64,000 bases of DNA from Lotus japonicus (taxonomy: Eukaryota > Streptophyta > Magnoliopsida > Fabales > Fabaceae). The notes beneath the pieces were generated by a model. The model did no database searches, had not been told where the DNA came from, and saw nothing but the letters and a program-made list of their open reading frames with translations. A program made the translations under genes and the position numbers. This document shows positions 1 through 12,944 of this stretch, piece after piece. Positions within the stretch are counted from its first letter, which is position 1. Every line of letters starts with the position of its first letter. The stretch covers positions 16,224,901 to 16,288,900 of the forward strand of contig NC_080045.1 of assembly GCF_012489685.1 (NCBI RefSeq). Reading direction: 5' to 3'.

Positions 1-733
1 TCAAAGATTGGATAAGGTTGAATAGATATTTTGTAAACCGGTACAGATTAGTTTAGATATCGGAGGATTTAACTCATAGAGTTAAGATAAAAATATAAGA
101 GCGATCCCGATTTCTTCCTACTGATTCCAACGTATTTTAGACACGATATTTATCCCGCTGAATCTTCTAATTCTTCGAAGAAATATCAGTATGATTTTTG
201 GTTTTCGAGGCTTGTTTTTAATGTTTACCGGCTTAAAATGCACTTTATGCACTTTATGATTTTGACCTCGGATGCAGAAACTTCCTTCTGAAGAAAGATT
301 TGGAACGTCGATTAGAGTGGGCGCACGCGTGTGGAATCTTCATTTGAAGCTCTGAATAGAAAAAGTCTTCATCGTCGGTTGATTCTAGGGTTTTGAAATA
401 CCAGGGTTTCGGTTTCGGCAAACTTCCGATGATTGGAATCGGACGTTCGTAGATCCTAGAGTTTCGCCTCGAAACGGTTGTGATATATGGAAAAAGAGAA
501 GTTCTAACATTTCTCTGAAATTTTTTTGGAACTTTTCCCATAGTGTTCCAAGGGTGGAACTTTTTGGAAATTTTATTCCTATAGTGTTCCAAGGGTGGAA
601 CATCTTTGAAATTTATTCTTTTCCTAAGGTTCTTGTCCTAGGTTTAAGCGAATACTGCTTGCGTCATAAGTTCCGTCGGTTCGAATCTTGTCCTTTCACC
701 AATTTATTCCAAGCTAAAAACTTGGGTCTTACA
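1..733 (+). repeat. Probable 3' part of an LTR (Tekay/chromovirus-like ending)
   Basis: No coding sequence is visible. The segment ends in GGGTCTTACA at 724-733, the ending expected of LTRs that begin TGTAAGACCC, as many plant Ty3/gypsy chromoviruses do. Just upstream is a GGTTCGAATC motif and, at about 525-605, a short tandem repeat containing TAGTGTTCCAAGGGTGGAAC twice. The left end lies outside the window, so neither a target duplication nor the matching LTR can be checked. The family assignment is inference from the terminal bases only. Confidence 0.35.
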
Positions 734-945
734 GTGATTCACTCCAATGATGTTCATGTGGAGCTAACTTTGCTGATTTTCTTCTTCAATCAAAAAATAT
801 TTTCATGTTAGAATTTGTGTTTTTCAGTTGGAACTGTCTTAAAACACGTGTGAACTAAAACAAAACACACACTTTGTTGTTGTATTGGACCACGGCTCAA
901 AAGTTAGAAATGTGAATTGAACGACCATGCAACGTCCGTTGAAGG

Positions 946-1300
946 TTTGTAGGATGACCCAATGCTATCTTTGGGGCACATATTGTGAATCAACACACTA
1001 TATGACATTCTTGTGACTTGTGTTTTGTGAGCTTATGAAATGATGATACAGGTGAAGGAATACTTAATTGGACAAGGATGAGGTAACGTTAGGCATTTGG
1101 CGATTGAATATCACAATATAATGTTCCCAAGGTTTGTAGGGCGGTTCAATGCTATCTTTGGGGCACATGTTGTGAATCTGCACATTCTAAGACACTTGTC
1201 GGCTTAATTGTTGAGACTTGGGGTTTTGTGAGCTTGATGACTGATATGGGTGAGGGGATACTTAACGGGCGACCCAACATTGTAAAGAGGCTTAAATCAT
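946..1300. repeat. Degenerate direct repeat, two ~150-bp copies
   Basis: Positions about 946-1103 and 1129-1300 align as diverged direct copies. Both contain AAGGTTTGTAGG, then CAATGCTATCTTTGGGGCAC, then TTTTGTGAGCTT and a GATACAGGTGA/GATATGGGTGA-like stretch. No protein frame persists in both copies. The origin is unknown. The remainder of 734-1796 holds only AT-rich DNA, an A-run near 1627-1640, and presumably the 3' UTR of the kinase gene on the minus strand. Confidence 0.5.
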
Positions 1301-1796
1301 GTATGGCCAACTCGCATAGGTATATAAGGAAAGTGTGCCAAAAAGGAGGACTTATATTCACTTTAGGACAAACCCAAAAATCAAGAGTTCCTTTTTCATC
1401 GCTCTCGACTTGGTTTCTAGTTACCTCAGTTCACTTCGTGAACAAGGATCATTCTTGTTTTTTAGTGGATATGGTAAGGATATTTCCCTGACATAAGCTA
1501 ACTAGTAACAATTCTGTCATTTCCGTCACCATTGGAACTAAACTAGTATGGCATTTTTGGTTCTAGGAATTTCTGTTCTTTCAGATTGCGACTATCAAGT
1601 TGCCATATAACCTGAACTTCATTGACAAAAAAAAAAAAAAACTGGACTTCCTAACCTTATATGACAACATAATAGTGTTAAAGTCAAAACTAATTTACAA
1701 CATTGGCTACATAATTGTTACAGCTCGATGCAGAAAGCATGGAGGTAAAAAGCAAGGAAATCCATAGCAAGAATGCCACTCTTGCTAAAGAACTCT

Positions 1797-4700
1797 TTAA
1801 AACAACTCAAATTCCACTTGTTCTCCTGTTGCATTACACTGTAAATACTTACCACCCTTGCCTTGTGGCTGAGGGGCCATGTCTGAAAATGCAAACTCGC
1901 AAAAGTCTGGAAGTTCTGGCGGGATAGCACAGCGTATCAACGCCCAATTCAGGCCCTCGAAGAAGGGATGCTGCTTAATCTCTGCTGCTCCTTTCTCTGT
2001 ACCCAAACGGTTTTCAGGCTCTTTAACCAACAACCCTCTAATGAGATCCCTCGCTTGGAAGCTAACAAAGGGGCTGTCAGGGAATCTGAGACCTTGCAAT
2101 ACCACGTTGGCTAATGTTTCTTCATTATTAGAACCTTTGAAAGGTGTTCTACCATATAAAAGCTCATAGAGAAAAACGCCAAATGTCCACCAGTCGACCG
2201 CAGCTCCGTGTCCCTCTCCTTTGATGATCTCAGGAGCTAGGTATTCATGAGTGCCAACAAACGAATTTGATCTTGCATCTGTGGGCTCAGCCACGAGCTG
2301 TGGCAAGGATCTGATCTGAGCAGCAAGATCAGCTTTTAATTTTCTTGCTTTTGCTGCTGGGGGTAAGAATCTAGGGCTGAAGCATGAAACTTGACATGAT
2401 GGTTCAATGCAGAATGGCTGTATGCAACTTGATTGTGCACAAGGACCAGAAATCTTAGCAGGGTCCATATCTGATGATCTTAGAAGCGTTGGGTTAACAT
2501 CACACCTCAGTGAAAGGTCAAAATCTGTGAGCATAATGTGGCCGTCTTCTCTAACAAGAATGTTTTCTGGTTTCAAATCGCGGTAAACAACACCAAGCAT
2601 ATGCAAGTACTCCAATGCAAGCAGGACTTCAGCAACATAGAACCTGCATGAACAAAGGTTCTGGTGAATACAAAATCATATTCTAATATCTATTTTCATG
2701 TTGCGAAGAAGATTGACTTAAACTAGCACCAAATTGTTGATCAGAAAGCTAATTCATTTATGTTTCCTAATACAAGTGACGTGATTTATTTGTTGAAAAG
2801 TTGCATGCATGACTAATGGCCGAGTAACACCACTGCAATGCACAAATTTTGATACGAAAAAAATTCTGTATGGATTTTATATTTTTAAAACTAAATTATT
2901 TGTTCTAATCATGAAAGAAAGTAATAATATTGACTATACGCAGATTAAAAAAAAAAGACATGTAAATCAGACAAAGCGGAGAGAAGAATTAGTTCTCTGG
3001 ACATTGGTAACTTGTAAACACATAACAAGATACTAAAAGAACAGTTGACACAAGTCACATTTCATTAGACTAAAAGGAGGGTCTCACACCTTAATAACAA
3101 GAAATCTTATTTGTCAATCTTAATTCTTGCAGCTTTTGTTTCACATACAAGACCTTTACATATAACTAGCATATCTTTTTTAACATATTCAACTATCATT
3201 GGGGGTAAAAATCAAACAAAACAAAAAAAGAAAACAACTTCCCCTGTTTTGAATGACCTGCATTGCACTCTATGCAAGAACAATGTCATACCCTGTTGCT
3301 GTGCTGCATAGATGCCGCAGAAAGCCACATATTGATATATGTGAACCGACAGAGGAAAACTATGCTTCAACACATAATACAGGAGGTAGTTGACACTAAC
3401 TCACTAGTTAAAACCAAATTTTGATCAATAATTGAAAAATCATTGACCAAAGATTAAAGTGGCAACCACAAATAAAGGTCAAACTAGCTAGTAGTAACAG
3501 TGAATGAGGCAAGGATAAGAAATTTAGGGTGCAGTGGCAGTGATAGTCTTGTGGTTAGCAAGTAAATAGAGGTGTAGGGGTACATCTTGGCTATAGCAAG
3601 GCCAAAAGAAATATGCAGCATGCATCCCACAAGCATGTTGCATGACAGTGGATCAAGGAGACAGCAGAACTACTAACATGACATCTTCCTTAAAAAGCCT
3701 CATCAGTGAATAACCCAAGTCACCAGCAGGAGTTCAATTTCTAACTCTTTCAATTCTACCAATTTTATAGAAATGAAAAAAAAAAAAATCTACCCAGAAT
3801 AATCAAGTAATCATAAAACAAATGTAAAGTGAAGCAAACCATAGAAAATTCAAAGCTTCAAGATTTACAAGGTAGGGAAAAGACATTTTCAAGCTATACA
3901 AGACGTAAAAGTAACATTTTATAGCTCAATCATATTTTATATAGTGCAGAACTGAAGCATATATTATACCTTAAAAACATCAACTTAAAACCTTATTGAC
4001 TGTAAAAGATATACCAGAAATACATGAAATGACGATTTATGAGAATGAGCACAGGCATATTTCAGTAACTATGTGAATTAAACATATTTGTTTGTGCCAG
4101 GAAATATTCAAGGAACCGTACCATTTATTGCATATCTAAAAACTTAGTAGGTGTTGCACATAATCCTAATGTATTAACGAACATTTCTTAGAATTGTACC
4201 TTGCTGCTGGCTCTGAAAAACTTCTACCAAGCTGTTTCTGCCGTAGGACATGAAGATCTCCACCTGGACAATACTCCATTACCAGACATGAAAGATTATC
4301 TGAAGTAAACTGTGCATATAGTGTTGGAAGAAAAGGATGATCCAGCATCCTTAAAATTTCTCTTTCAGTTTGTGCCCTAGGCAATTTCTTCCTTCTTGCC
4401 AAAAATTCGTTGTCCATGACCTTTATAGCAAACAAACAATTTTCTCCAATTAGCTCAGCTAGATATACAGTCCCAATGTCTCCGCAACCAAGTTTCTTCA
4501 AAAGATTGAAGTGTCTCAAGCCTAAAACCCCATGCTGCATTTGAGCATGTCGAATGGCTTCCCATCTAACATCCTTTGACATGTGAGGTCTATTGCCACA
4601 ACTTGAACCACTGACATTGCTCTCATCACTGGTACTTGTACTACTACTGTAGTCACCTTGGCTACTCTTTGAACTTTGCGAAAATTCAAGTTGCTCTTTC

Positions 4701-5953
4701 AATCTGGTATTCTTTTTCACTTGTGTAACTTCTCTGCTGCTATCACAGTCAATCGATGCTGAGCCAGAGTGCACATCACCCAAGTATATTCCACCACCAG
4801 GGATAATAGAGTCCAATGTTCCAATACCTTTGTCGTTTTCTATGTTTGTATTTTCTATAGCACAGCAACATCTCTCGCAAACAAGTTGAGTTGTACCAGG
4901 AACTGACTTGTTATTTACTTCATCGGATGGAGGGTCGGACAAAGCAGAAATGGAATCCTGCTTTAGTTTCTTCTTGCCCAAATTCTTGGTTTTGATGACC
5001 GATTTAACTGTGCGGGGTCCATGGCGTGACAGTTTGCACACTCTATTTCCATTTACTGAAGTAGATGAGGAGGATACTGTTTGTAACCTACCTTTCCTTC
5101 CGCTCTTTGGCACAGATGTTTTATTTCCTAATTTTTTAGGGGATGGAGCTTTTTCAGGAAAATCTAATTTACTTTGATTGGTGTCACAACTAGATGGAGA
5201 AGATGCAGATGTTTGTTTTTCTATTTGAACAGGCTCCACCGGAGATGGAACCTCAACTTTACTTGATGAACATGCTAAATCACTTTGCATCATTGAAGCC
5301 CCAGCATCATTTTGTGTAGTTGCGACAACAATTTTGGTAGAATGAACATTATGGCTCAATAGTGTGCTTTTGGCCGTTTGATGAGACTGAGATTCCTTAT
5401 TCAAGGCAAGTGACTTGCTTTCTTCTGGCAATATAGATATTTCAAACGTTCCTTTACTCTCAACATTAGAAGGCCCAGATCGTCTAGCTTCAGCTACAAC
5501 CGAATTGTACAATGTCTGAATCTTGCCAACCTCAGATATTCTTGGAGAAGCTGATGACTTTGATAATCTTTTCATAGCAGCCATTTCTGATGCCTTAGAT
5601 ATACAATGGTCTCTCAATGCCTGCTTCAAAGTCACCGGCTCAGATGTCCCAACCCGTGGGGACCGAGGAACGCCCCCAGTAATTGGCTTTTTTAATGCAC
5701 CTTTCATCTTAGGGCTTGTTCCATTTTGTAAAAAGCCTGAATCCCTGGATGAGGATTTGAGAGTGATGGATTCAAACAGCTTATTAATATCATCATCTAG
5801 ATTATCCTTGTATCCTAGTTTCACCACTGGAAGCTTCTGGTTTTTCTCAGCCAAGCTATATCCAGAATTGGACTGATAAATCCCTGCAGCTTTCCCTGTA
5901 TTCAGGTCTTCATGTGCTTCAACAATTTCACAAGTGCCAGAGAACGAACCCAT
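1797..5953 (-). CDS. KIPK: KIPK-type AGC-VIII Ser/Thr protein kinase (CDS join 5953..4200, 2643..1797)
   Basis: Two exons join in frame to 866 codons plus stop; the Arg codon at residue 585 is split by the intron. I chose the ATG at 5953: the frame stays open to 6091 but has only a TTG there, and the protein then begins [12 protein letters not shown], as KIPK proteins do. Residues 1-475 are a long Ser-rich, probably disordered region with conserved blocks ([33 protein letters not shown]). The kinase domain starts near 480: Gly loop GCGDIG 489-494, Lys511, YRDLKPEN with Asp607, DFD (not DFG) at 625-627, a Cys-rich ~80-residue insert before THEYLAPE near 723, and a C-terminal EFELF hydrophobic motif. 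DFD plus insert define plant AGC-VIII kinases; the terminal motif is a PDK1 docking site. KIPK is known to bind the kinesin KCBP and PERK receptor kinases and to act in growth responses. All catalytic residues are present. The main alternative is another AGC1 kinase. Confidence 0.93.
2644..4199 (-). other. Intron of the KIPK-like gene (1,556 nt)
   Basis: On the minus strand the donor reads CAAG/GTACAATT at 4200/4199 and the acceptor TTCATGCAG/GTTC at 2644/2643. Removing 4199-2644 restores the frame exactly and joins the two halves of the kinase domain just before [14 protein letters not shown]. This is the position where plant AGC-VIII kinases typically carry their intron. The intron is AT-rich and unusually long for this gene type; I see no transposon ends in it. 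Confidence 0.9.
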
Positions 5954-7345
5954 CACAGATAAGTTGCTCCACAAACTTAAGTTTGGTGTGGTAGATGTAA
6001 CACAAACAATATGTCTCCCAGAGCAAAAGTCTACTCTAGTGCATTTCAAATGCAGCTTATCAGACACAACAACTTCACAGCTCAAGGACAATGAACCCTA
6101 AATCCAGCTTTCAGAATCCAAACCATTCTTAAATCAACTTTAAAGTCCAACTGGTACATCCACTTCTTTATCAGCTATAGGACATCAAACCCTGGTGCAA
6201 TGGCCAACATTTGAATGCATCAGAAAACCAAGTGGAAAATGATATTGTCAATTAAGTAAGACAAAACAGGGAGGGACACAAATTGACAGATAAAGATACC
6301 CAAAAAAAAAATTATTAGACATCATCGAAACTATAGGAGAAGCTAAAAAATGAGAAATTCCATATGCCATTCACTTGCAGCACCCAGGAAGGAATACAAT
6401 CAAATTGCACATTCTATGTTTTTTTATTCTTTTCCAGGCTGATTGACACACACTGAAATTAATACGAAGATGAGAATACGGGACGATTGATCTCATAAAA
6501 TACAAGAATTTAAATATTCAGTTATTTAGCAAACCAAAGAAGAGCTGAGTAACCAAGAGATAAATCAATGACTAAAAAACAGGGTATTCAAAATTGAGCC
6601 ATGCAATAATCCGGATACTGCACAATAATCAGGACAAGTTTATATTAATCACAACTATTCCCCTTCACTGCTTTACACCAATCAGTGAAATCAACAGATC
6701 AGATGAAAGGTGAAGCAAACCAAAATCTAAGCAAGTTCGACATTCAATTACAGATCGATATAGATGCGCATAAAAAAATTAAAATCAAAAACCATAAAAC
6801 CACAATACACACACAAAAAGTACAACCACATCGAATCTGGTTTAAAATGAAAAATAATCAAATTAAACGAAGCCATTTTTTGGATACATCAAAATCAATG
6901 CCTCGATAGGTGATTCAAATTCCACAAAAAATATAATAAAATAACATGAAATGCAATTTGTTTCTTCAACAGCAGCAGCTTCTACTCCGAAATGAAGTTC
7001 CAGAACCACAAAAGGAAAAGATCGAAAACTCAGATTACAGATTCAGACAACACAGTACAGTATATATAAATATGCGTTTATCAAATACAGAAACGGAACG
7101 AGTTAGCAAATGCATACACAACAAACTGTTGAGAGTGCGATCGAATCGCAGAAGCTGCACCTGCAAGCAAGCGAAGTAGGAGAAACCAGAGCGCATTGAT
7201 GGAATCCACAGCGAAGAAGAAGCAATAGCGTTGGAAGATTGAGAGGGACAGAGAGAAACCCTAGATAGCCATGGAAATGGTGGAGAAAGCTCAGAAGGAA
7301 GAGAGAGAGAGAAGAGAGAGAAGGGAAGAAGAAAGGTGAATGTGT
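5954..7345 (-). promoter_or_regulatory. 5' leader and probable 5'-UTR intron of the KIPK-like gene
   Basis: On the minus strand, 7345 to about 7170 is strongly CT-rich (CTTCTCTCTCTCTC and similar), like a plant leader exon. It ends in GCTTGCAG/GTGCAGCTTC near 7170, a plausible donor. An acceptor-like GGATTTAG/GGTTC lies near 6094. An intron of roughly 1.08 kb in the 5' UTR is therefore likely. Transcription would start near 7345, beside AT-rich DNA to its right. The exact start and splice sites are inferred. Confidence 0.45.
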
Positions 7346-8441
7346 ATTTTCTTTCAGCACTGGCACTGATTATTTTGTGCAGAACTGGGTCCCACGCTCT
7401 ACGCGATGTGTTCAGACAAATTAAAATAATAATAAAATTTGAATTGTTTTTCATGTATGGAATTTCTGAAAACAAATATGATGGGAGTTGAATTATTTAA
7501 ATAGAATAGCATCTTTCATTTTGTGTTATTTATTTGTCGTATTTTCACTATTTTGCTTTAAAATAATGTTCGCCAACTTGAAAATCGGCGATCTCAGATT
7601 TGCCTTCAAATAAGAAATAATGAAAATGACTGTTACAAAAAATAAATAATGAAAATAATTTAAAATGATGAAATAGTGAAATACACCTGGAATGGAATTA
7701 AGTTTTTTTTATTAAAAAAAGCATAGTATCCAATGCTCTTACTTTCTCTTTCTATTTTTTTGGTTTATGTATAACGGGGTGATATTCTATCGAATTGTAA
7801 TAAAAGATTCTACTTAGATAGATTTTGTCCCATGAAATGAACAAAGAGTTTGATTTTATGCTCTGGTAGAGTAGAGAGATAGAGAAGAGAGAGTTTGAGT
7901 AGAGAGAAATATGTGAGAAATAGAGTAGATTTTGAGGTTGTTTGGTATGATAGAGATAAAGGAGAGAGATGAAAAATAATGAGGTGAAAGAAAGAGAAAA
8001 ATTGACTTTTGATTAAAAAAACATTTTTTTATAATAAAGGTCTCAGAATGCATTTAGTGACAGATCAGAACAGCCACTAAATGCTAAGAAAAGGACAAAA
8101 AATATAATAGTGGCGGTTTGGAACCGCCACTAACTGCACCGAAATCAAAAAAAAAAAAAGCACACCCACGTGGATCTCTTCGCAAAACGCAAAGAGATAA
8201 AAAAGTGAGATTTTCCCACCCTCAATCTCTCTCTCACCTCACTCTCTCTCCCACCAAACAAGGTAACTTTCCCTACCCTTCCTCTGTCTCTCTTCTTCTC
8301 ATCTCTCTCTACCCTAACTCACTCCTACCAAACAGAGTGTTAATGTACGTTTAGTATGTAAAAGGAAACTGAGAAAAAAATGATTAAGATGAAGGAGAGT
8401 AGATAATGATATCATTTTTTTGAAATCAATATCAATATCAA
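7346..8441. repeat. Intergenic DNA with GA/CT-rich inverted arms, possible MITE debris
   Basis: No gene is visible. At 7925-8000 the plus strand has TTGTTTGGTATGATAGAGAT and GAGAGAGATG; at 8215-8340 the complementary type of sequence occurs (CTCTCTCACC, CTCTCTCCCACCAAACAAGG, CTCCTACCAAACAGAG). The TTTGGTA-plus-GAGA arms in opposite orientation resemble a decayed foldback element. Two perfect short palindromes lie between them (8050-8084 and 8109-8131). I could not place terminal repeats or a target duplication. Confidence 0.35.
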
Positions 8442-8481
8442 TCAATATATATTAGAAAAGAAGAACTTCCATCAGGCTGAT

Positions 8482-8580
8482 TTAGTGACGTGTCATTCTC
8501 ACGTTAATTCTTAGTGACGTGTCATTCTCACGTTAATTCTCATAAAACAAATTCCACGTGTCATTCTAAGGTTAATTCTA
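8482..8580 (+). repeat. 29-bp tandem repeat with TGACGTGTCATTC core
   Basis: The 29-bp unit starting TTAGTGACGTGTCATTC occurs perfectly at 8482-8510 and 8511-8539. A diverged third copy follows (CACGTGTCATTCTAAGGTTAATTCT, about 8556-8580). It lies close to the proposed Helitron 5' end and may be part of its subterminal region. Confidence 0.7.
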
Positions 8581-8591
8581 ATAAAAAAAAT

Positions 8592-10915
8592 ACATTTTTA
8601 AATTTTAGATTTGATTAGGATTTAGGTTGTTTATTTCTTGATTTTATCTTAATTTATTTTTGATTTATTTTTAGACTATTAATTAATTTTTATGGTATTT
8701 TTATTGAATTTTTTTAAATAGAGATAATATCTATTTAAATAGAGAGAGGTTTAGATAGATTTAGTTTCTTTTTATCTCTTTGTTAGATTAATAATAAACT
8801 AAATCTTAACAGATATTCAACAGAGTCCTTATATATCTTTGACTTCTATACATTTTCAGGACTTTTGGGTTAAATAACATTTGTGATTTTCCCCCTTGAT
8901 TTGTAGGTTGAACAAAGTATTCGTAATGACGGGGTTAATCTCATGGCAGAGCGGTGTGATTACCTTTGAGACTCACGATATTGCTCAGGTTGGTGCTACG
9001 ATCTATGATGGAAAAATTGATGTATGGATTCTCATCATTTATTACTTTTTCCCTTTTTTTTAGATTTATGGTTCTGGAAAGTGATATCATTTTCTCTTCC
9101 TATTTTCAAATTTTTTTATGGCCCAAAGATAGGTCAAGGTTGATGGAGATATCTAGAAGAAGGAGCACGGGATGCTATCATTGAAAGATTTAGACTTTAC
9201 ATGACATTTGCTATTTAGTTTTTAGATTCATGTCATGCTTTAAAAGTAGTAATCTCCTTAGCACATGTGAGAGAGAAATTGATTCGAGTTTCTGGCCATT
9301 TATATTGATTGATTGTTTGGTCCTTTATATGCATCTTCTATAAACAGTCTGCAAAGTGTTTAGTTAGTAATTATGGGTGCTAAGGTAACATATGTCCTAC
9401 TATATGATGGGTGTCTAATTCAGATTGTAGGCTTAGACTTAATGTAGAACACGGATGTTGTTATTTGGTAGAACATAGATGAAATACCAACCATATTTGT
9501 TGTGTTTTTGGATGATTTTATGATATTTTTCTTGCATTCTTACAAAGTTTTCATCAACACATTGAATGCACTATTTCTCTATGAACAATAATTTTAAATT
9601 CAAAAAAAATTAACTTTCAATTTTTTTTAATTCAAACAAAAAATTAAAGTTAATTTTTCATCCAACAATTTTGTATTGAATCTAAAGGAAAAATTTATGT
9701 TTTTTTTTCTCTTCTGTTGTGAGTTTTTTATTTTATTGTTAGAGTATTAATTAATTTTTATTGAATTTTCATATTTTTATTTAATTCAGGATTTTATAAA
9801 TTTTTATTTTTGATTTGTGAGGTTTTGGTAGTTTTTATCTATCCTTAATTAGCACATTTTTAAATTTTAGATTTGATTAGGATTTAGTTTGTTTATTTCT
9901 TGATTTTATCTGTGGGTCTTTTATTTTATTTTGGATTTATTTTTAGAGTATTAATTAATTTTTATCGTATTTTTATTGAATTTTCGGATTTTTATTTAAT
10001 TCAGGATTTTATGAGTTTTTATTGTGATTTGCTAGATTTTGGTAGTTTTAATCTATCTTTAATTAGTACATTTTTAAATTTTAGATTTGATTAGGATTTA
10101 GGTTGTTTATTTCTTGATTTTATCTTGGGTCTTTTATTTTATTTTGAGAGTATTAATTTTTTATGGTGTCTTTATTGAATTTTCGGATTTATATTTAACT
10201 TATGATTTTATAAGTTTTTATTGTGATTTGCTAGATTTTGATAGTTTTTATCTATCTTTAGTTAGTACCTTTTTTAATTTTAGATTTGATTAGGATTGAG
10301 GTTGTTTATTTCTTGATTTTTTCTTAATTTGTCTTATTTTTATTTAATGTTAATTCCAGAAAAAAAGGGAGCTGATCTGGTGCTGAGGGTCCACAGAGCT
10401 ACCATGGACACACAGAGATTTGATGGTTGCTAGGTGAATTTGGCAGAGTTTCTCATTAGTTGCGGACTGCGATTATTTCTACATTGTTTCCACTTATCAC
10501 CTAAGAGAAATGTGTTTACTTAAATTTTCAAACTCATGTAAGGATGTAACAGAATGTGAAATTAATCAGGGTTGGTAGTGGGTTTTTTTACTTCTCTTGT
10601 TGTTTTTTGGGCCATTTTGTTTTTAGACAAATCTTACACTTGTATTGTTCTACCTTGAGTCATTTCTGGCTCAGGTCTTTCTATTAATAATATCCATTTT
10701 GCTTTCAAAAAAATCAGGGACTACTATGTTAGTTAGATGTTATTATAGTAGTTACTTAGTACTAGGATAAGATGAACTATAAATAGAGGAAAATTTTATG
10801 AGTTTTTATTGTGATTTGTTAGATTTTGGTAGTTTTTATTTATCTTTAATTAGTACTTTATTAAATTTTTTATTTGATTAGAATTTAGATTGTTTATTTC
10901 TTGATTTTATCTTAA
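8592..10915 (+). repeat. ~200-bp AT-rich tandem/dispersed repeat
   Basis: A unit beginning ACATTTTTAAATTTTAGATT recurs at 8592, 9854, 10068, 10266 and, diverged, at about 10850. The units 9854-10067 and 10068-10265 are head to tail, and 10266-10345 is a partial copy. Shared internal blocks include GGTTGTTTATTTCTTGATTT and TATTGTGATTTGCTAGATTT. No coding potential is visible. Between 10350 and 10712 the repeat is interrupted by sequence ending in CATTTTGCTTTCAAAAAAA, which resembles a short LINE or retrocopy 3' end. Confidence 0.6.
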
Positions 10916-12944
10916 TTAAAAAAATATTTTCTAAAATTCGACCTGGAAATACTGGGATGCACACTCCTTTAATTCATATTTTAATTTCATTCAATAAATA
11001 TATCATACACTCATGAATTAAAAATAAACATGAAATATCAACGTTTTTTTTTTGACTAGAAATTACGTAAAATCAAAGTAAAAACTAGCAAAAACCACTA
11101 AAAAAAAAATCAGCCACCAAGTAACATTATATTTAATGTAAATGAAAGTTTTAAATTCCTCATCTCTTGATTGTAGAGCCGTTCTATTTTAGGTGATAAA
11201 CTAGGTAATTTATTATTTTTTGTTTATAAAAAATTTCATGTGTTATTCCATTATAAAGTTTCTCTTCTGTTGACACGTGTCATTCCCTATTTCAAAAGAT
11301 TTGCTCTAATTATCTAAGATTTACCTAGATTACTCATTACTAAATTTATTTTCAAAATAAATTTTGAAACCGTTTTCATTATCTCTTCAAATTAGGAAAA
11401 TTCTCTAGCCTAATTTACTGCATATTTACCGGAATCCCCTTATTTCTCCTTTTATTTTTTTCATGATCTACAATATAAAAATAAAATATGTAGTGCTGAG
11501 ATTATAAAATATCAAAATTTTAAAATATTTTTCCTAATTAACTAAGATACCGCATCAATCATCTCATCTCTTATATGTACCTGCAACTCGACTTAAAATT
11601 CAAAAAGCAAACATATAACTATCATATCTTATTTCTAACAAACTCAATCTCCTAATATCATAAATTAATTAATTCCATTATAATTTTAATAACCAATAAA
11701 AGAAAGCAATAACTGACTCAAAATAGATTAAAATACACACTCAACCAAGATACATGGACAATTGAACATGTACACGAAGCATGAGTTTTCCAGAAACATG
11801 GACTCAAATACAACTAGATTCTTAAACAAATATGACTAACAGTGTATTATAGCCATTATTGGAGAAGGATTTTGATGTTGGATGCAAACAGATGGGATAT
11901 GAATGTAGTTTGTGGTGATTTAGGCATTTGATGTTGGATACATTCTTCAACTATATTCTTTGGATTGGAGGATGCATCTTGCTTGCTCCCAGCAAGGTCC
12001 TAAAAGGTGTGTGTGGATTATTTGTTTCAGCACGATTAGAAGATGAATAGATGATTGGAGGATTTTTAAAGGCTCTAACAACTATGTTTGTACCTAAGGT
12101 ATGTTATATCAAACTGATTTTTTGCACTTTTTTTTATGGGATGACGAGAAATATTGATCATCCAAGTTTATTTTGATTTTATTTTTTAAATTCTATCTCT
12201 CACGATCAATAACTGTTAGTTAATTTATTTTTAACAAGTGACTATGCTACCTTTGTCAGTTTGATAATTGTACCATTGTTGATTATGCATCTGATTTCTT
12301 ATACAAAGGTATGTTCTTTTCATATAAAACCTTCTATTGTTGTATTTGGAGTACTATTTTTGTGTAATTGAAGGAGTGATCGCATTCAGAAATTATGCAC
12401 CTTTTGAAGAAATTTTATTTTCCACTCTTAAGATGGGAAAACAATTTGATGTTTAGTATTTTGGTCAAGTTTCTGGAACTCTATTCTCTGATTAACCATT
12501 GTTTCAATGGAGGTTTGGGAATTATATTTCCCATTTAAGAAAGAAGTTATTAGAAGCAACTTGAGAGGTAATTCTTGAATGGTTAAAATTAAAACCATAC
12601 ATGCTCACAATTGAAGTCAAGTTTGTGTTCCGTCCTGATTCAAGTCTACTCCTTTTTCCAAGTATGCTTACATTGCTTTTCTCCTTCTATAAGAAGGTGG
12701 TTTAGGGCAGCAAAGATTCATTTTTACTGCTTTTATGTCAGTTGTGTGTCACTTTGAGGCTAACCTTCTAATCAAGCATTTTACTTTGAGGCTAACCTAG
12801 CTTTTAGCCACTGTTTATGCCTTTTATTAATTTTTAGAAGAATCAGTCAAATTTATGTTTAAGATAAAATCAAATCACCGAATCATGTATTTGATCCCAA
12901 TATAATATATAGATGATTTGAACTTATTGATAATTTCTATTGTC

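Noticed and set aside
5954..6091. N-terminal extension of the kinase by 46 residues
   Set aside because: The upstream frame begins with TTG, not ATG, and the first ATG (5953) gives the KIPK-typical MGSF start.
8900..9190. Exon-like stretch around 8906-9180
   Set aside because: It has better codon-like composition than its flanks, but no frame stays open and I recognise no domain.
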